From: Flavobacteriaceae bacterium CG2_30_31_66
Lineage (GTDB): Bacteria; Bacteroidota; Bacteroidia; Flavobacteriales; Flavobacteriaceae
Direction: 5' to 3'
Assembly (NCBI GenBank): GCA_001873065.1
Contig: MNYM01000038.1
Span: forward strand, 1 to 64,000
Length of the DNA stretch: 64,000 nucleotides
The notes under the pieces: generated by a model
What the model was told of the DNA's origin: nothing
Database searches by the model: none
Seen by the model: only the letters and a program-made list of their open reading frames with translations
Translations under genes and position numbers: made by a program
Shown here: positions 7,308 to 16,814 of the stretch, one piece after another
Layout of the letters: every line of letters begins with the position of its first letter
How positions within the stretch are numbered: the first letter of the stretch is position 1

Positions 7308-8657
7308 TTATCCTAATTCTTGTCTCATTAAATCTAAACCTTCGCGAATTATTTTTTGGTGTGGTTGTTTAGAAACACAAATAAATTCGGTCAAAGCGAA
7401 ATCTTCGGGTGCTACTTCATAGCCTCCTAATGCTTCCATTTCATCTAAATCTTTATACATAAATGCTTTTAATAATTGCATTGGATAAATATCTAATGGA
7501 AACACTTGCTCATAAGAACCAGTTACCACAAAAGCTCTGTGTTCGCCATTTGTGTTGGTGGTTAAATCATATTTTTTATTTGGGTTTAACCAAGAAAATG
7601 TAAATGCTCTTGAAGTTGAAACTTTATCAAAAACAGGTTTGTTCCATCCAAAAAACTCATAATCATTTCCTTCTGGAATAGCTGTAATTTGATTGTCATA
7701 ATAACCAATAAAATCATTTTGGGTAACTTGTGTTCCGGTTAACACATTTCCACTGATAATTCTTGTATTGTCGTTTATCAAATTATTTTTTGTAATATCA
7801 GCAATTGAAGCACCTATAATTGCAGAAACATAGTGAGGTTTTGAAAACTTAGAGCCGGTTAAAGCTACAATTCGTGTTGCATTGAAATTTCCTGTCAAAA
7901 ACAATTCACCAATAATTATCATGTCTTGAGGTGTCAAAACCCAAACAACTTCTCCTTTATTAATCGGATTAATTTTAGAGATTTGTGTACCAACATTTCC
8001 AGAAGGATGTGGTCCTGAAACTTTGTGCAATTCAATTCCTAGTATTTTTGTAAAGGGAGTATTTGAATTTACACCAACTGAGACATGAATTTTCCCAGAA
8101 GTCAGTTTTGAAATTGCGGTGATTGCCGTTTGCAGTTCATTTTCTTTGCCAGCCAAAGTATAATCAAAATCCGCAGCTAACGGAGCACTTGCATACGCAG
8201 AGATGAAAATTGCTTTTGGTGTTTGATTTGGATTAGCAATAATGTCAAATGGACGCTGTTTGATAAATGGCCAACAACCAGAACTAAATAAATGGTTTTT
8301 TACTTGTTCAGCAGACATTTTTGAAACGTCTTTTTTACCAAAATCTTGGTATTCTTGTTTTCCATCAGCAGCAATTTTAACCGCTAAAATTTTTCTTCTT
8401 GCACCACGAATTACCTCAACAACTTTTCCAGAAACAGGACTTGGAAATAAAATTCGTTCATCGTCTTTTGAATAAAAAATCGTTTCACCAGCTTTTACTG
8501 AAGCGCCTTCTCTGGCAATAAGTTTGGGGATAATTCCGTGGAAATCTTCTGGTTTTATTGCATAAACACTACTTAAAGAAGATTGAGTAGTGGTCTTTTC
8601 TGCAACACCAACAAGCTTGATATCTAAGCCTTTTTTGATACGAATGTCTTTTGACAT
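7308..8657 (-). CDS. nqrA: Na+-translocating NADH:quinone reductase subunit A
   Basis: NqrA is the cytoplasmic subunit of the sodium-pumping NADH dehydrogenase and sits near the quinone site. The 449-residue protein starts MSKDIRIKKGLDIKLVGVAE. It has an N-terminal biotinyl-lipoyl-like beta domain containing LIAREGASVKAGETIFYSKD and LFPSPVSGKVVEVIRGARRK, followed by the Rossmann-like and C-terminal domains of the family, with KVSGPHPSGNVGTQI near the middle. It is the first gene of a complete six-gene leftward operon, with a TAnnTTTG element 37 bp before its ATG. The complex replaces or complements complex I and supplies a sodium motive force, as is usual in marine flavobacteria. Confidence 0.98.
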   Translation of the reverse strand: MSKDIRIKKGLDIKLVGVAEKTTTQSSLSSVYAIKPEDFHGIIPKLIAREGASVKAGETIFYSKDDERILFPSPVSGKVVEVIRGARRKILAVKIAADGKQEYQDFGKKDVSKMSAEQVKNHLFSSGCWPFIKQRPFDIIANPNQTPKAIFISAYASAPLAADFDYTLAGKENELQTAITAISKLTSGKIHVSVGVNSNTPFTKILGIELHKVSGPHPSGNVGTQISKINPINKGEVVWVLTPQDMIIIGELFLTGNFNATRIVALTGSKFSKPHYVSAIIGASIADITKNNLINDNTRIISGNVLTGTQVTQNDFIGYYDNQITAIPEGNDYEFFGWNKPVFDKVSTSRAFTFSWLNPNKKYDLTTNTNGEHRAFVVTGSYEQVFPLDIYPMQLLKAFMYKDLDEMEALGGYEVAPEDFALTEFICVSKQPHQKIIREGLDLMRQELG

Positions 8658-8693
8658 AGTAAATTGGAATTTTAGTTAACTAAAAAAATCATG

Positions 8694-8701
8694 CAAATTT
8701 A
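8694..8701 (-). promoter_or_regulatory. Probable -7 promoter element of the nqr operon
   Basis: TAAATTTG on the minus strand matches the Bacteroidota -7 consensus TAnnTTTG, 36 bp upstream of the nqrA ATG. No clear TTG is seen at the expected -33 distance, so the assignment rests on one element. Confidence 0.5.
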
Positions 8702-8798
8702 ATTGTTTGTGAATCATTTTTAAATAATTTTAGACTTAAATTATCCTAAAATTATTATTTATAATTATTCTAAATAAATAGATTTACGAAATCGATTT

Positions 8799-8806
8799 TA
8801 TTTTTG
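8799..8806 (+). promoter_or_regulatory. Probable -7 promoter element of the T9SS plug gene
   Basis: TATTTTTG matches TAnnTTTG, 52 bp before the ATG at 8859. Its position rules out the in-frame TTG at 8811 as a comfortable start. No good -33 TTG is visible. Confidence 0.45.
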
Positions 8807-8858
8807 TAACTTGGTTCAAAATTTGAAATATCAAAAAATTGAACACTATTTTTGTAAA

Positions 8859-10079
8859 ATGATAAAAAAAATTTCTTCCTTTTTCTGTCTATTTTTTTTG
8901 ATGGTAAGCTTCCACTCTCAAAATATCAAATCAATTCAATTAAGGTCTTTTAATGAAAATAATTTTTCGGCAATTGTTCCTTTGGGAACTGTATTAGAAT
9001 TGTCTTTTGATGATTTGGATAATGACAACAAAGAATATCAGTATAAAATCCAACACATGACTCATGATTGGCAACCAAGTAGATTGCTATCAAGTCAATA
9101 TATTGATGGTTTTGACCAAAATAATATTAATAACCTTACAAATTCTTTCAATACTTTTCAAAGTTACACACATTATGAAGTGAGAATTCCGAATCCAAAT
9201 ACTGTGATTACCAAAAGTGGCAATTATCTTGTGTCTATTTTTGATGAAGATGATGAAATCATTTTTACAAGAAGATTTGTACTGTATGAAAACGAAGTTA
9301 CGGTTGGTGTAAATGTTTCGAGAAGTAGAAACACAAAAGCATTGCAAACGCAACAAACCGTTGAATTCGTGGTTAATCATCCAAAATTGCGTATCAATAA
9401 TCCTTCTCAAGAAGTAAATATTGTTGTTCTAAAAAACGAAAATTGGAACGAAAATATTTCAGGAATTCAGCCTACTTTTTTTCATCAAAATGCATTACGC
9501 TATTCTTATAACAATACCATGAATTTTTGGGGTGGAAATGAATATCTAAATTTCGATTCAAAGTCTATTAGAAATAAAAGTTTGAATGTGGTAAAAATTG
9601 AAATGAAAGATATTTTTCATCATTATTTATATCCATATTCTTATGAACCAAATTTAAAATACAATTACAATCCCGATATCAATGGCCAATTTATCATCAG
9701 GACTTTAGAAGCAAATGACCCAAAAACAGAGGCAGATTATGCCATGATGCATTTTTCTTTGATGGCTGATGAACCTTTTTATAACAAGGAAGTCTATGTT
9801 TATGGCGCTTTCAATAATTTTGAAATTGAGAAGGAAAACAAACTTTATTACAACGATAATACGAAGAGCTATTTTGGAAATATTTTACTTAAACAAGGTT
9901 TTTACAACTACAGTTTTGTGACTGTTGACGAGAAAAATAGCATTGATAAAAACGAAATTATGGGTTCGTTTTTTGAGACTGAAAATCAATATAAAGTATT
10001 GGTTTATTTCAAAGCTTTTGGAGCATTATACGACAGAGTTGTTGGAGTTGGAAACGGATTTTTTAACCAAAATAAGTAA
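8859..10079 (+). CDS. Type IX secretion system plug protein (DUF5103)
   Basis: A 406-residue secreted or outer-membrane-associated protein. The start at the ATG 8859 gives a clear signal peptide (MIKKISSFFCLFFLMVSFHS, cleaved before QNIKSIQL). An earlier in-frame TTG at 8811 would spoil it. The body matches DUF5103, the family of the Plug protein that closes the periplasmic side of the SprA translocon in the Flavobacterium type IX secretion system. Features include IVPLGTVLELSFDDLDNDN and the central LMADEPFYNKEVYVYGAFNN segment, which resembles a carbohydrate-binding-like beta-sandwich. It is divergent from nqrA. Other T9SS-related genes here are the PorT-like barrel and the sorting-domain protease. 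Confidence 0.88.
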   Translation: MIKKISSFFCLFFLMVSFHSQNIKSIQLRSFNENNFSAIVPLGTVLELSFDDLDNDNKEYQYKIQHMTHDWQPSRLLSSQYIDGFDQNNINNLTNSFNTFQSYTHYEVRIPNPNTVITKSGNYLVSIFDEDDEIIFTRRFVLYENEVTVGVNVSRSRNTKALQTQQTVEFVVNHPKLRINNPSQEVNIVVLKNENWNENISGIQPTFFHQNALRYSYNNTMNFWGGNEYLNFDSKSIRNKSLNVVKIEMKDIFHHYLYPYSYEPNLKYNYNPDINGQFIIRTLEANDPKTEADYAMMHFSLMADEPFYNKEVYVYGAFNNFEIEKENKLYYNDNTKSYFGNILLKQGFYNYSFVTVDEKNSIDKNEIMGSFFETENQYKVLVYFKAFGALYDRVVGVGNGFFNQNK

Positions 10080-10091
10080 TCTAAAATATTC

Positions 10092-10121
10092 TTGTTTTTT
10101 TAAACAAAAAAGTTACATTTA
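10092..10121 (+). promoter_or_regulatory. Promoter of apaG
   Basis: TTG at 10092-10094, then 19 bp, then TACATTTA at 10114-10121, one mismatch from TAnnTTTG. Transcription would begin about at the apaG ATG (10127), implying a very short or absent leader, or read-through from the plug gene 47 bp upstream. Confidence 0.5.
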
Positions 10122-10126
10122 CAATT

Positions 10127-10513
10127 ATGGTAGAAAAAGTTACAAAAGGGATAAAAATTTCTGTAAAAACTAATTTTAACGGGTCAAGTTACAGAAATAA
10201 TAGGTTATACCACATTTTTGCTTACTACATCACCATCGAAAATAATTCTTCACAAACCGTTCAACTAAAAGACCGTTTTTGGAAAATATACGATTCATTA
10301 AACGATGTTGAAATTGTCACTGGTGAGGGTGTTATTGGACAAACTCCAATTTTAGAACCAAATGAAACATTTTCCTACAATTCTGGTTGCTTTTTAGAAT
10401 CAACTATGGGTGCAATGAAAGGATATTATACCATGATTGATATTCATTCCTTCGAAGAATTTAAAGTGTTTATCCCAACATTTCAACTTATAACTCCAAT
10501 ATTATTAAACTGA
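10127..10513 (+). CDS. apaG: ApaG-like protein (DUF525)
   Basis: A 128-residue single-domain beta-sandwich protein of the ApaG family. ApaG is linked in enterobacteria to Co2+ resistance, Mg2+ efflux and diadenosine-tetraphosphate levels, but its molecular action is unsettled. Family marks are YFAYYITIENNSSQTVQLKD-like strand pairs, FWKIYDSLNDVEIVTGEGVI, GQTPILEPNETFSYNSGCFL and MGAMKGYYTMID. The fold resembles fibronectin type III, and a protein-interaction role is likely. The broken DUF3667 gene overlaps its end, an arrangement that suggests they were once one operon. Confidence 0.93.
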   Translation: MVEKVTKGIKISVKTNFNGSSYRNNRLYHIFAYYITIENNSSQTVQLKDRFWKIYDSLNDVEIVTGEGVIGQTPILEPNETFSYNSGCFLESTMGAMKGYYTMIDIHSFEEFKVFIPTFQLITPILLN

Positions 10514-11646
10514 TTAACAGGAAAAAAGCGGGTTTAAAAATTCTTGATGCTGCATGTTTAAACTGCGGACACCCTTTTAGCTGACATGAAAATTTTTGTC
10601 CAGAATGTGGTCAAGAAAACAAAGGAAGTAAGATTACTTTCAAAAATTTTATACATGAGTTTTTTAATGGTTTTTTCAATTTTGACGCAAAATTTTGGCG
10701 CACATTGATTCCCCTTTTAATCAATCCTGGAAAAGTTTCTAAGGACTATATTAATGGAAAAAGACAACGTTACACAAACCCATTCCGTTTTTATTTAGCG
10801 GTTTCAATCATCTTTTTTTTATTGGTTGGATTATCTAAAACGAAAGAGAGATTTGAGGAATTATCAAAAAATTCTAAAACTATTATCTCAAAAAACAATG
10901 GTAATGAAAAAGCTGCTAATCCTAATTTAATAGAAAAACAGAAAAAAGATTCTATTATAAAATTGGTCAATACTGAATTAAATAAATCTGTAATCCCCAT
11001 TCCTGAAGAAGCGAAAACGCAAATAATAAATAAGATTAAAAAAGATTCTACAAAATTAACGATTGAATTTAATCCTGGTGATAAGAACACAAATTCCGAT
11101 ACAAATACACGTTTAAAAAAATTTTATAAATTTCATAAAAAAAATCTAGAAATTTCTATAGATGATTCTTTGGACTCATTGAAAATTGAGAAAAATTTTA
11201 TAAATCGATTTTTATTTTCGAGAGCAAAATTAATCCATTCCTACTTTAAAGACAAAGAAAGTAGAGAGCGATTTTTATTACAAATTCTTTATTATGGTTC
11301 GGTAGCTATCTTTCTACTTTTGCCTTTTTTTGCACTTTTTCTAAAACTTTTTTATGTGAGGAGAAAATTCACTTATGTTGATCATTTGATTTTTGTATTT
11401 CATGAACAAACAGTTTTTTTTATGCTATTTACCATCTTTACACTTTTAGAAATTTTCGGATTAAATCCCGCTCTTTGGATTTTTAACATCCTATTTCTAT
11501 TGTATTTGTTTTTATCGATGAAAAATTTTTATCAGCAAGGATGTCTTAAAACTTTTGTAAAATTTATTTTAGTGAACCTGAGCTTTATTATTGTTACTTC
11601 AATGGGAATTACATTGCTATTTATATTTTCATTCGCACTTGCTTAA
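10510..11646 (+). pseudogene. DUF3667 membrane protein, broken by an in-frame TGA
   Basis: Reading the frame through 10510-11646 gives a DUF3667-type protein: a zinc ribbon with CLNCG (from 10555) and CPECG (from 10597), the family segment after it (FIHEFFNGFFNFDAKFWRTL, then LINPGKVSKDYINGKRQRY), and about five membrane helices. A TGA at 10582-10584 lies between the two CxxC pairs (PFS-stop-HENFCPECG), where a glycine codon GGA would be usual. No ATG, GTG or TTG occurs in frame between the upstream stop at 10462 and this TGA, so the start also looks lost. A TTG at 10705 could start a shortened protein without the zinc ribbon. The membrane part is intact. Most likely a young pseudogene; a sequencing error cannot be excluded. 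Confidence 0.75.
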
Positions 11647-11724
11647 AACTTTGGCAATACAATAAAATAGTCCATTTTTATAATCACAACCTATTTTTAA
11701 ATAGGAAAAAGATGAATAAAATTG

Positions 11725-11732
11725 TACCTTTG
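11725..11732 (+). promoter_or_regulatory. Promoter -7 element of pruA
   Basis: TACCTTTG is an exact TAnnTTTG match 36 bp before the pruA ATG. The -33 region is AT-rich without a clear TTG. Confidence 0.55.
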
Positions 11733-11768
11733 AATGTAAATTTTTATTAAAACTTAAATACAAACAAC

Positions 11769-13394
11769 ATGAGTAGAGGATTTTTTAACGTTCCAACACC
11801 AATCAACGAACCTGTAAAAGGATATGCTCCTGGCTCTCCTGAAAGAGAAGAGTTATTGGCAACTTATAAAAAAATGATTGCCAATAAGATTGATGTTCCG
11901 ATGCATATTTATGGAAGAGAAATCAGAACTGGAAATACTAAAAATATCACACCTCCTCATGATCATCAACACATTGTTGGACAATATCACGTTGCAGAAA
12001 AAAAACATGTTGAAGAAGCAATTGCAACTGCTTTGGCAGCAAGACAAGCGTGGTCAAACGCAAGTTGGATGGAACGTGCTTCTATTTTTTTGAAAGCAGC
12101 TGAACTGTTAGCAGGACCTTACAGAGCAAAAATGAATGCAGCAACCATGATTGCACAGTCTAAAAACGTGCATCAAGCTGAAATTGATGCCTCTTGTGAA
12201 ATGATTGATTTTTTCCGTTTCAACGTGCAATACATGACTGATATTTTTAAAGATCAACCTGCATCTGCCCCTGGTATTTGGAACAGAGTTGAGTACAGAC
12301 CTTTGGAAGGATTTGTGTATGCAATTACGCCTTTTAATTTTACATCCATTGCTGCGAATTTATGTGCAGCACCAGCTTTGATGGGAAATGTGGTCGTTTG
12401 GAAACCTTCTGATCATCAAGCCTATTCTGCGCAAGTTATTGTAGATTTGTTCAAAGAAGCTGGTTTGCCTGATGGCGTTATCAATGTGATTTATGGTGAT
12501 CCTGTAATGATTACGGATACTATTTTGGCTTCTCCTGATTTTGCTGGATTGCATTTTACTGGGTCAACAACTATTTTCAAGAATTTGTGGAAACAAATTG
12601 GAACGAATATTCACACGTATAAAACCTATCCAAGAATTGTAGGTGAAACTGGTGGAAAAGATTTTATTTGGGCGCACAATTCTGCAAATCCATTGCAAGT
12701 GGCAACTGCCATTACAAGAGGTGCTTTTGAATATCAAGGTCAAAAATGCTCTGCTGCTTCAAGAGCGTATATTCCATATTCTCTTTGGGAGGATGTAAAA
12801 AAACACTTGATTGCGCAAACCAATGAAATGAAAATGGGTTCGCCTGAAGATCCTTCAAACTTTGTAAATGCGGTAATTCATGAAGGTTCGTTTGATAAAA
12901 TTGCGAGTTATATTGACGCAGCAAAAACAGCTACTGATGCTGAAATTATCATTGGTGGAAATTATGACAAATCAAAAGGATATTTTATTGAACCTACTGT
13001 AATTGTTGCAAAATCGCCTACTTATAAAACAATGACTACTGAATTATTTGGACCTGTAATTAGCATTTATATTTATGAAGATGCAGACTGGGAACACTCC
13101 TTAAAATTGGTTGATGAATCTACTGAATATGCCTTGACAGGAGCTATTTTCTCAAAAGATAGATACATTGTTGAAAAAGCATCTAAAGCATTAGAAAATG
13201 CTGCTGGAAACTTTTATATCAATGACAAACCAACAGGAGCAGTTGTGGGACAACAACCTTTTGGAGGCGCAAGAGCTTCAGGAACCAATGACAAAGCTGG
13301 CTCTGCGCAAAATTTATTACGTTGGACATCAGTAAGATTGATCAAAGAAACCTTTGTAACGCCTGAAGATTATAAATATCCTTTTTTGGAATAG
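11769..13394 (+). CDS. pruA: L-glutamate gamma-semialdehyde dehydrogenase
   Basis: This enzyme oxidises delta-1-pyrroline-5-carboxylate / glutamate semialdehyde to glutamate with NAD+, the second step of proline breakdown. The 541-residue protein belongs to the aldehyde dehydrogenase superfamily, P5CDH type 1. Catalytic cysteine C327 lies in YQGQKCSAASRAYIP and the general base E293 in IVGETGGKDF. The NAD-binding region includes ITPFNFTSIAANLCAAPALM and LHFTGSTTIF, and the C-terminus has GQQPFGGARASGTNDKAG. It is a stand-alone enzyme; proline dehydrogenase (putA/prodh) is not in the window. It has its own promoter and a strong terminator. Confidence 0.97.
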   Translation: MSRGFFNVPTPINEPVKGYAPGSPEREELLATYKKMIANKIDVPMHIYGREIRTGNTKNITPPHDHQHIVGQYHVAEKKHVEEAIATALAARQAWSNASWMERASIFLKAAELLAGPYRAKMNAATMIAQSKNVHQAEIDASCEMIDFFRFNVQYMTDIFKDQPASAPGIWNRVEYRPLEGFVYAITPFNFTSIAANLCAAPALMGNVVVWKPSDHQAYSAQVIVDLFKEAGLPDGVINVIYGDPVMITDTILASPDFAGLHFTGSTTIFKNLWKQIGTNIHTYKTYPRIVGETGGKDFIWAHNSANPLQVATAITRGAFEYQGQKCSAASRAYIPYSLWEDVKKHLIAQTNEMKMGSPEDPSNFVNAVIHEGSFDKIASYIDAAKTATDAEIIIGGNYDKSKGYFIEPTVIVAKSPTYKTMTTELFGPVISIYIYEDADWEHSLKLVDESTEYALTGAIFSKDRYIVEKASKALENAAGNFYINDKPTGAVVGQQPFGGARASGTNDKAGSAQNLLRWTSVRLIKETFVTPEDYKYPFLE

Positions 13395-13407
13395 AAAAAA
13401 TAAGCAT

Positions 13408-13445
13408 AAAAAAAGCCTTATAAATAATTTTATAAGGCTTTTTTT
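13408..13445. terminator. Bidirectional terminator between pruA and the protease gene
   Basis: Perfect 17-bp arms (13408-13424 and 13429-13445, core AGCCTTATAAA) around a 4-base loop, with A and T runs at the ends. It serves the convergent pruA and metalloprotease genes. Confidence 0.93.
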
Positions 13446-13460
13446 AGATACAATATTGAG

Positions 13461-16400
13461 CTATTCCACCATCAATTTTCTAGTGGTTTGTTTAGCACCA
13501 TTTTTAATTTTCACCAAATACAATCCTGAAGAAAGTTGGTTAAATTCAATTTTTTGTGAAAAATAAGAGCTTGTATTTTTAAAGCTTTTTTGCTCAATAA
13601 ATCTTCCTGTAATGTCAAACAATTGAATCTCAATATCATTGGATTCAACTGTATCAAACTGAACTTGAAAAGAACCTTTTGTAGGATTTGGAAATAAATT
13701 AAAATTTCCAAAAGTCACATCTTTTATGGAAGCTGTATTGTCAACAATTACAGTATAGTCTTCAGTTTCTCCCCATTCTGTTAAGTGATCAGCATCACAA
13801 GCGCCATCACCAAAACCATCAGTTGGGTCATCATATTCAATGATAACACGCATTCTGGTACTGCCAAATTTTGCGGTATTTGGTACTGTAATAGTTCCTG
13901 TTGCAGTACCCACACTTCCTGAAATTGTTCCTAAAGAATACCTTTCTGTGGCATTGTCAAATACAAAATCTTGATTCCAATCCATAAAAACATACACATG
14001 GTCTTGATATCCATCAGGATTTAAAGTTACAGAAACTTGATGCGAATCACCTCTTTTTACATTCGTAGCAATAGCCGTAAAATCTTCATAACCACCTGAT
14101 GTATTATTGCCTGAATTGTTATTGATGGTATTGAAAGTTACATTAGAAATGTATTCTTTACCTCCAACCTCATCTGTAAAAGTAGAGGTACAATAAGCTG
14201 GATTGATGGTCTTAAATGAAAATGGATTTGAAAAAGTACCCTCTCCACAAGTATTTTTTGGTTTTACTCTCCAAAAATATTGGGATGTTCCTAATAAATT
14301 TGTGGATGTATAAGAATTGGTAGTTACATTTCCTGAGGAAACTATGTTGTTAAAATTGACGTCTGAAGCAATTTGAACATCATAGGAAGTGGCATTTGCA
14401 TCTGCAACCCATTGCAACTGTTGACTCAGGGAAACTTCAGTGGTATTATTTTGTGGAGAACTTAAGGTAGTTTTACCAAAAATAGCGGAAGTAATTTTAA
14501 GAGTTACATTCAACGTTTTATTAATGGTGTTACTATTTCCTGCAACCGCAATCGTATAATCTTGTGCTGCAACTCCATTTAAATTAGAAACTGTCATTAT
14601 CACATTTCCATCAGCATTGATGGTATTTGGGCTAAAACTTACCCTTACACCAGTAGGTTGACCAGTTGCAGAAAGAGAAACTGTTTCAGAAAATCCATTT
14701 ACAAAATCAAAATTTAATGTAAAGTTTACTGACTGATTTCCTGTATTACAAGCTGCTTGAGTTCCATTGAAATCCGTCATTACAAAGGTGGGAACAGTAG
14801 ATTTAATTTCAAAATTTACAGGACTTATATTGTAGAAAATATTATCTGCAGCTTCTACTATAATTCTAGCGGATTTTGTTGCATTGTCAGGAATTACAAT
14901 AGTTTCTGAACCATCATTAGGTGTATCTGATTTCAAAACAATTGGAAAAGTCAAACCTCCATCTGTTGATAGTTTGATATTTACTGTTTGACAATTGATA
15001 GGAGCAACATTTGTTGACCCAACATTCCAAGTTACAGTTTGTGTAGTTCCTGTATTGTAGGTTACAAAAGAGGTTTGTGAAGTTACTGAAAATGGAGAGG
15101 AATCAACTACATTTACTTTCATATCATCTCTTGCCAAACCAGCCCCACCAGCATTATTATCTCTTACAGTAAACGAAAAGTTCAATTCTCTAGCCACAGA
15201 TGAAATTCGTTCCCAAGTGCTACCTGTACTTCCATTTCCTGCAATTACGGTTGATATATCAGGAAAATATCTTGTAGGTGACATTTTCGATGGTAAAGAT
15301 CGAAACATAGGTCCTGAAGTATTTGTGGCTGATGGTGGCATAAAACCAACTTCCTTGTCCAATTGCTCCCAATTATAGGTTAATGATTGTAAGCCATTAG
15401 CATCTGTGGCAATTCCTGTCAACTTGAATGGCGTTGATGTTGGGATGGAATAATCAGCACCTGCATTGGCAGTGGGTGCAGCGTTGTTGGTATTGGTTAA
15501 AACAGCACAATTTCCAGTGGTCGAAATGATATTCCACATTTCTGCAATGCTTACAGCATGAAAATAATCATCACTTTGATTTTGTACATTGGGAGCGCAA
15601 ATTCCTGCATATCCCATTACGGTAGAAGCACTTCCTGGTTCAACAGCAGAGGAATTATTTCGATTGCAATTGTTATTTTGTGTGTGATTTGCGCCAAATT
15701 GATGACCCATTTCATGAATCACAAAATCAATATCATAGGCATCTCCAACAGGTGAAGCTCTTCCTGTAACGCCTCTTCCTTTTTGTCCTGTTCTACAAAC
15801 AACTCCCAACCCAGCCAAACCATCTCCTCCAACACTAAAAATGTGCCCAATATCATAATTGGCATTGCCAATAATATTGTCACATTTAGATTGTACTTCA
15901 TCAATCATGATATCAGGATCTCCATCTGTGATTCCGTCGGTATTTTTATCTAAAAAAATAAGCTGGTCATTGTTGCTCACCAACACCATTTTTACAGATA
16001 AATCCTTTTCAAAAACACCATTTACACGAGTCATGGAAGTATTCATTGCTGATAAAACTGCGGCTTTTTTTTCTTGATCTGTTGCTGTAGTTGGTATATT
16101 TTGCTGATTTGGACTTAAATGAAAATCCGCATATTCTCCACTGCACACCAATGCCAATCTATACGTTCGCAATTTTCCATCATTGGGGGTTTTTGCAAAT
16201 TCTATAGGAGAAAATTGCGTTTTTGAAGTGGTTTCCTCCACCATACATTTAAAATCTTCATCCTCAGGAGACAAACTACTTCTTTTATAAACCAAATAAG
16301 ACTTGTTATCTTTCGTATATGGGTCAATATAAACCGTTTCTTGAGTTCCTGAAAAAATCACCGCATGAAAACCGTCTGTACCCAAACTGATTTTTGCTAC

Positions 16401-16760
16401 GGATGTCTTATCATCAATTCCTTGTGCTGAGAAAGATTTGATTTCTGGAAATTTTTGCTGCAATACAGGTTCAAAATTGGAGGTTTCTCCGATGGAAAAA
16501 CGCTTCATTTGACCATTTGCATCAGGCAATTCAATAATTTGCTCTATGGATTTCGTTCTTTTACCAATCGAATTTTTAAAAAAATCGATATTTAAGTTAA
16601 CTAATTTATAGGCTCTGGGAAGATGTTCTTTTTCGTATAATTGCTCTTTAGTTGGAGTATATTCTGATCTTTTTAGCTCATTCCATAGTGATTGAGAATT
16701 CGATGAAAAAACTACAAATAAAAAAAACACAATAAGTATGTAGGGATATTTTAGTTTCAT
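13461..16760 (-). CDS. Secreted reprolysin-like metalloprotease with T9SS sorting domain
   Basis: A 1099-residue extracellular zinc protease. Order: signal peptide (about 1-22), propeptide-like region, an M12B/reprolysin-type catalytic domain with zinc motif HEMGHQFGANH at 349-359 and the later Met-turn stretch STVMGYAG, then immunoglobulin-like and fibronectin-type regions (about 420-870). A GEVED-type domain follows (about 880-1010; GYEDFTAIATNVKRGD and VYVFMDWNQDFVFD). The end is a type A T9SS C-terminal sorting domain (NLFPNPTKGSFQVQF to GLYLVKIKNGAKQTTRKLMV). It should be exported by Sec, then passed across the outer membrane by the type IX system and attached or released. Substrate unknown; probably degrades environmental protein. 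Monocistronic, with its promoter interleaved with that of lipB. Confidence 0.93.
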   Translation of the reverse strand: MKLKYPYILIVFFLFVVFSSNSQSLWNELKRSEYTPTKEQLYEKEHLPRAYKLVNLNIDFFKNSIGKRTKSIEQIIELPDANGQMKRFSIGETSNFEPVLQQKFPEIKSFSAQGIDDKTSVAKISLGTDGFHAVIFSGTQETVYIDPYTKDNKSYLVYKRSSLSPEDEDFKCMVEETTSKTQFSPIEFAKTPNDGKLRTYRLALVCSGEYADFHLSPNQQNIPTTATDQEKKAAVLSAMNTSMTRVNGVFEKDLSVKMVLVSNNDQLIFLDKNTDGITDGDPDIMIDEVQSKCDNIIGNANYDIGHIFSVGGDGLAGLGVVCRTGQKGRGVTGRASPVGDAYDIDFVIHEMGHQFGANHTQNNNCNRNNSSAVEPGSASTVMGYAGICAPNVQNQSDDYFHAVSIAEMWNIISTTGNCAVLTNTNNAAPTANAGADYSIPTSTPFKLTGIATDANGLQSLTYNWEQLDKEVGFMPPSATNTSGPMFRSLPSKMSPTRYFPDISTVIAGNGSTGSTWERISSVARELNFSFTVRDNNAGGAGLARDDMKVNVVDSSPFSVTSQTSFVTYNTGTTQTVTWNVGSTNVAPINCQTVNIKLSTDGGLTFPIVLKSDTPNDGSETIVIPDNATKSARIIVEAADNIFYNISPVNFEIKSTVPTFVMTDFNGTQAACNTGNQSVNFTLNFDFVNGFSETVSLSATGQPTGVRVSFSPNTINADGNVIMTVSNLNGVAAQDYTIAVAGNSNTINKTLNVTLKITSAIFGKTTLSSPQNNTTEVSLSQQLQWVADANATSYDVQIASDVNFNNIVSSGNVTTNSYTSTNLLGTSQYFWRVKPKNTCGEGTFSNPFSFKTINPAYCTSTFTDEVGGKEYISNVTFNTINNNSGNNTSGGYEDFTAIATNVKRGDSHQVSVTLNPDGYQDHVYVFMDWNQDFVFDNATERYSLGTISGSVGTATGTITVPNTAKFGSTRMRVIIEYDDPTDGFGDGACDADHLTEWGETEDYTVIVDNTASIKDVTFGNFNLFPNPTKGSFQVQFDTVESNDIEIQLFDITGRFIEQKSFKNTSSYFSQKIEFNQLSSGLYLVKIKNGAKQTTRKLMVE

Positions 16761-16780
16761 TCAGATAAATTAATTCGTAT

Positions 16781-16814
16781 TTGACCACCAAATATAGGAA
16801 ATTATTTAACTTTG
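16781..16814 (+). promoter_or_regulatory. Promoter of lipB
   Basis: TTG at 16781-16783, 23-bp spacer, TAACTTTG at 16807-16814 (exact TAnnTTTG). The lipB ATG is 10 bp further, so the leader is very short. It overlaps the opposite promoter of the protease gene. Confidence 0.6.

Noticed and set aside
2575..8657. The six-gene operon as an Rnf complex
   Set aside because: NqrA and the NqrF fusion of ferredoxin and reductase domains are present, and RnfB/RnfC-type polyferredoxins are absent.
10582..10584. TGA in the DUF3667 gene read as selenocysteine, since selD is in the window
   Set aside because: The family has glycine or another ordinary residue here, no SECIS-like hairpin is seen after the TGA, there is no selA/selB/selC in the window, and the same frame also lacks a start codon.
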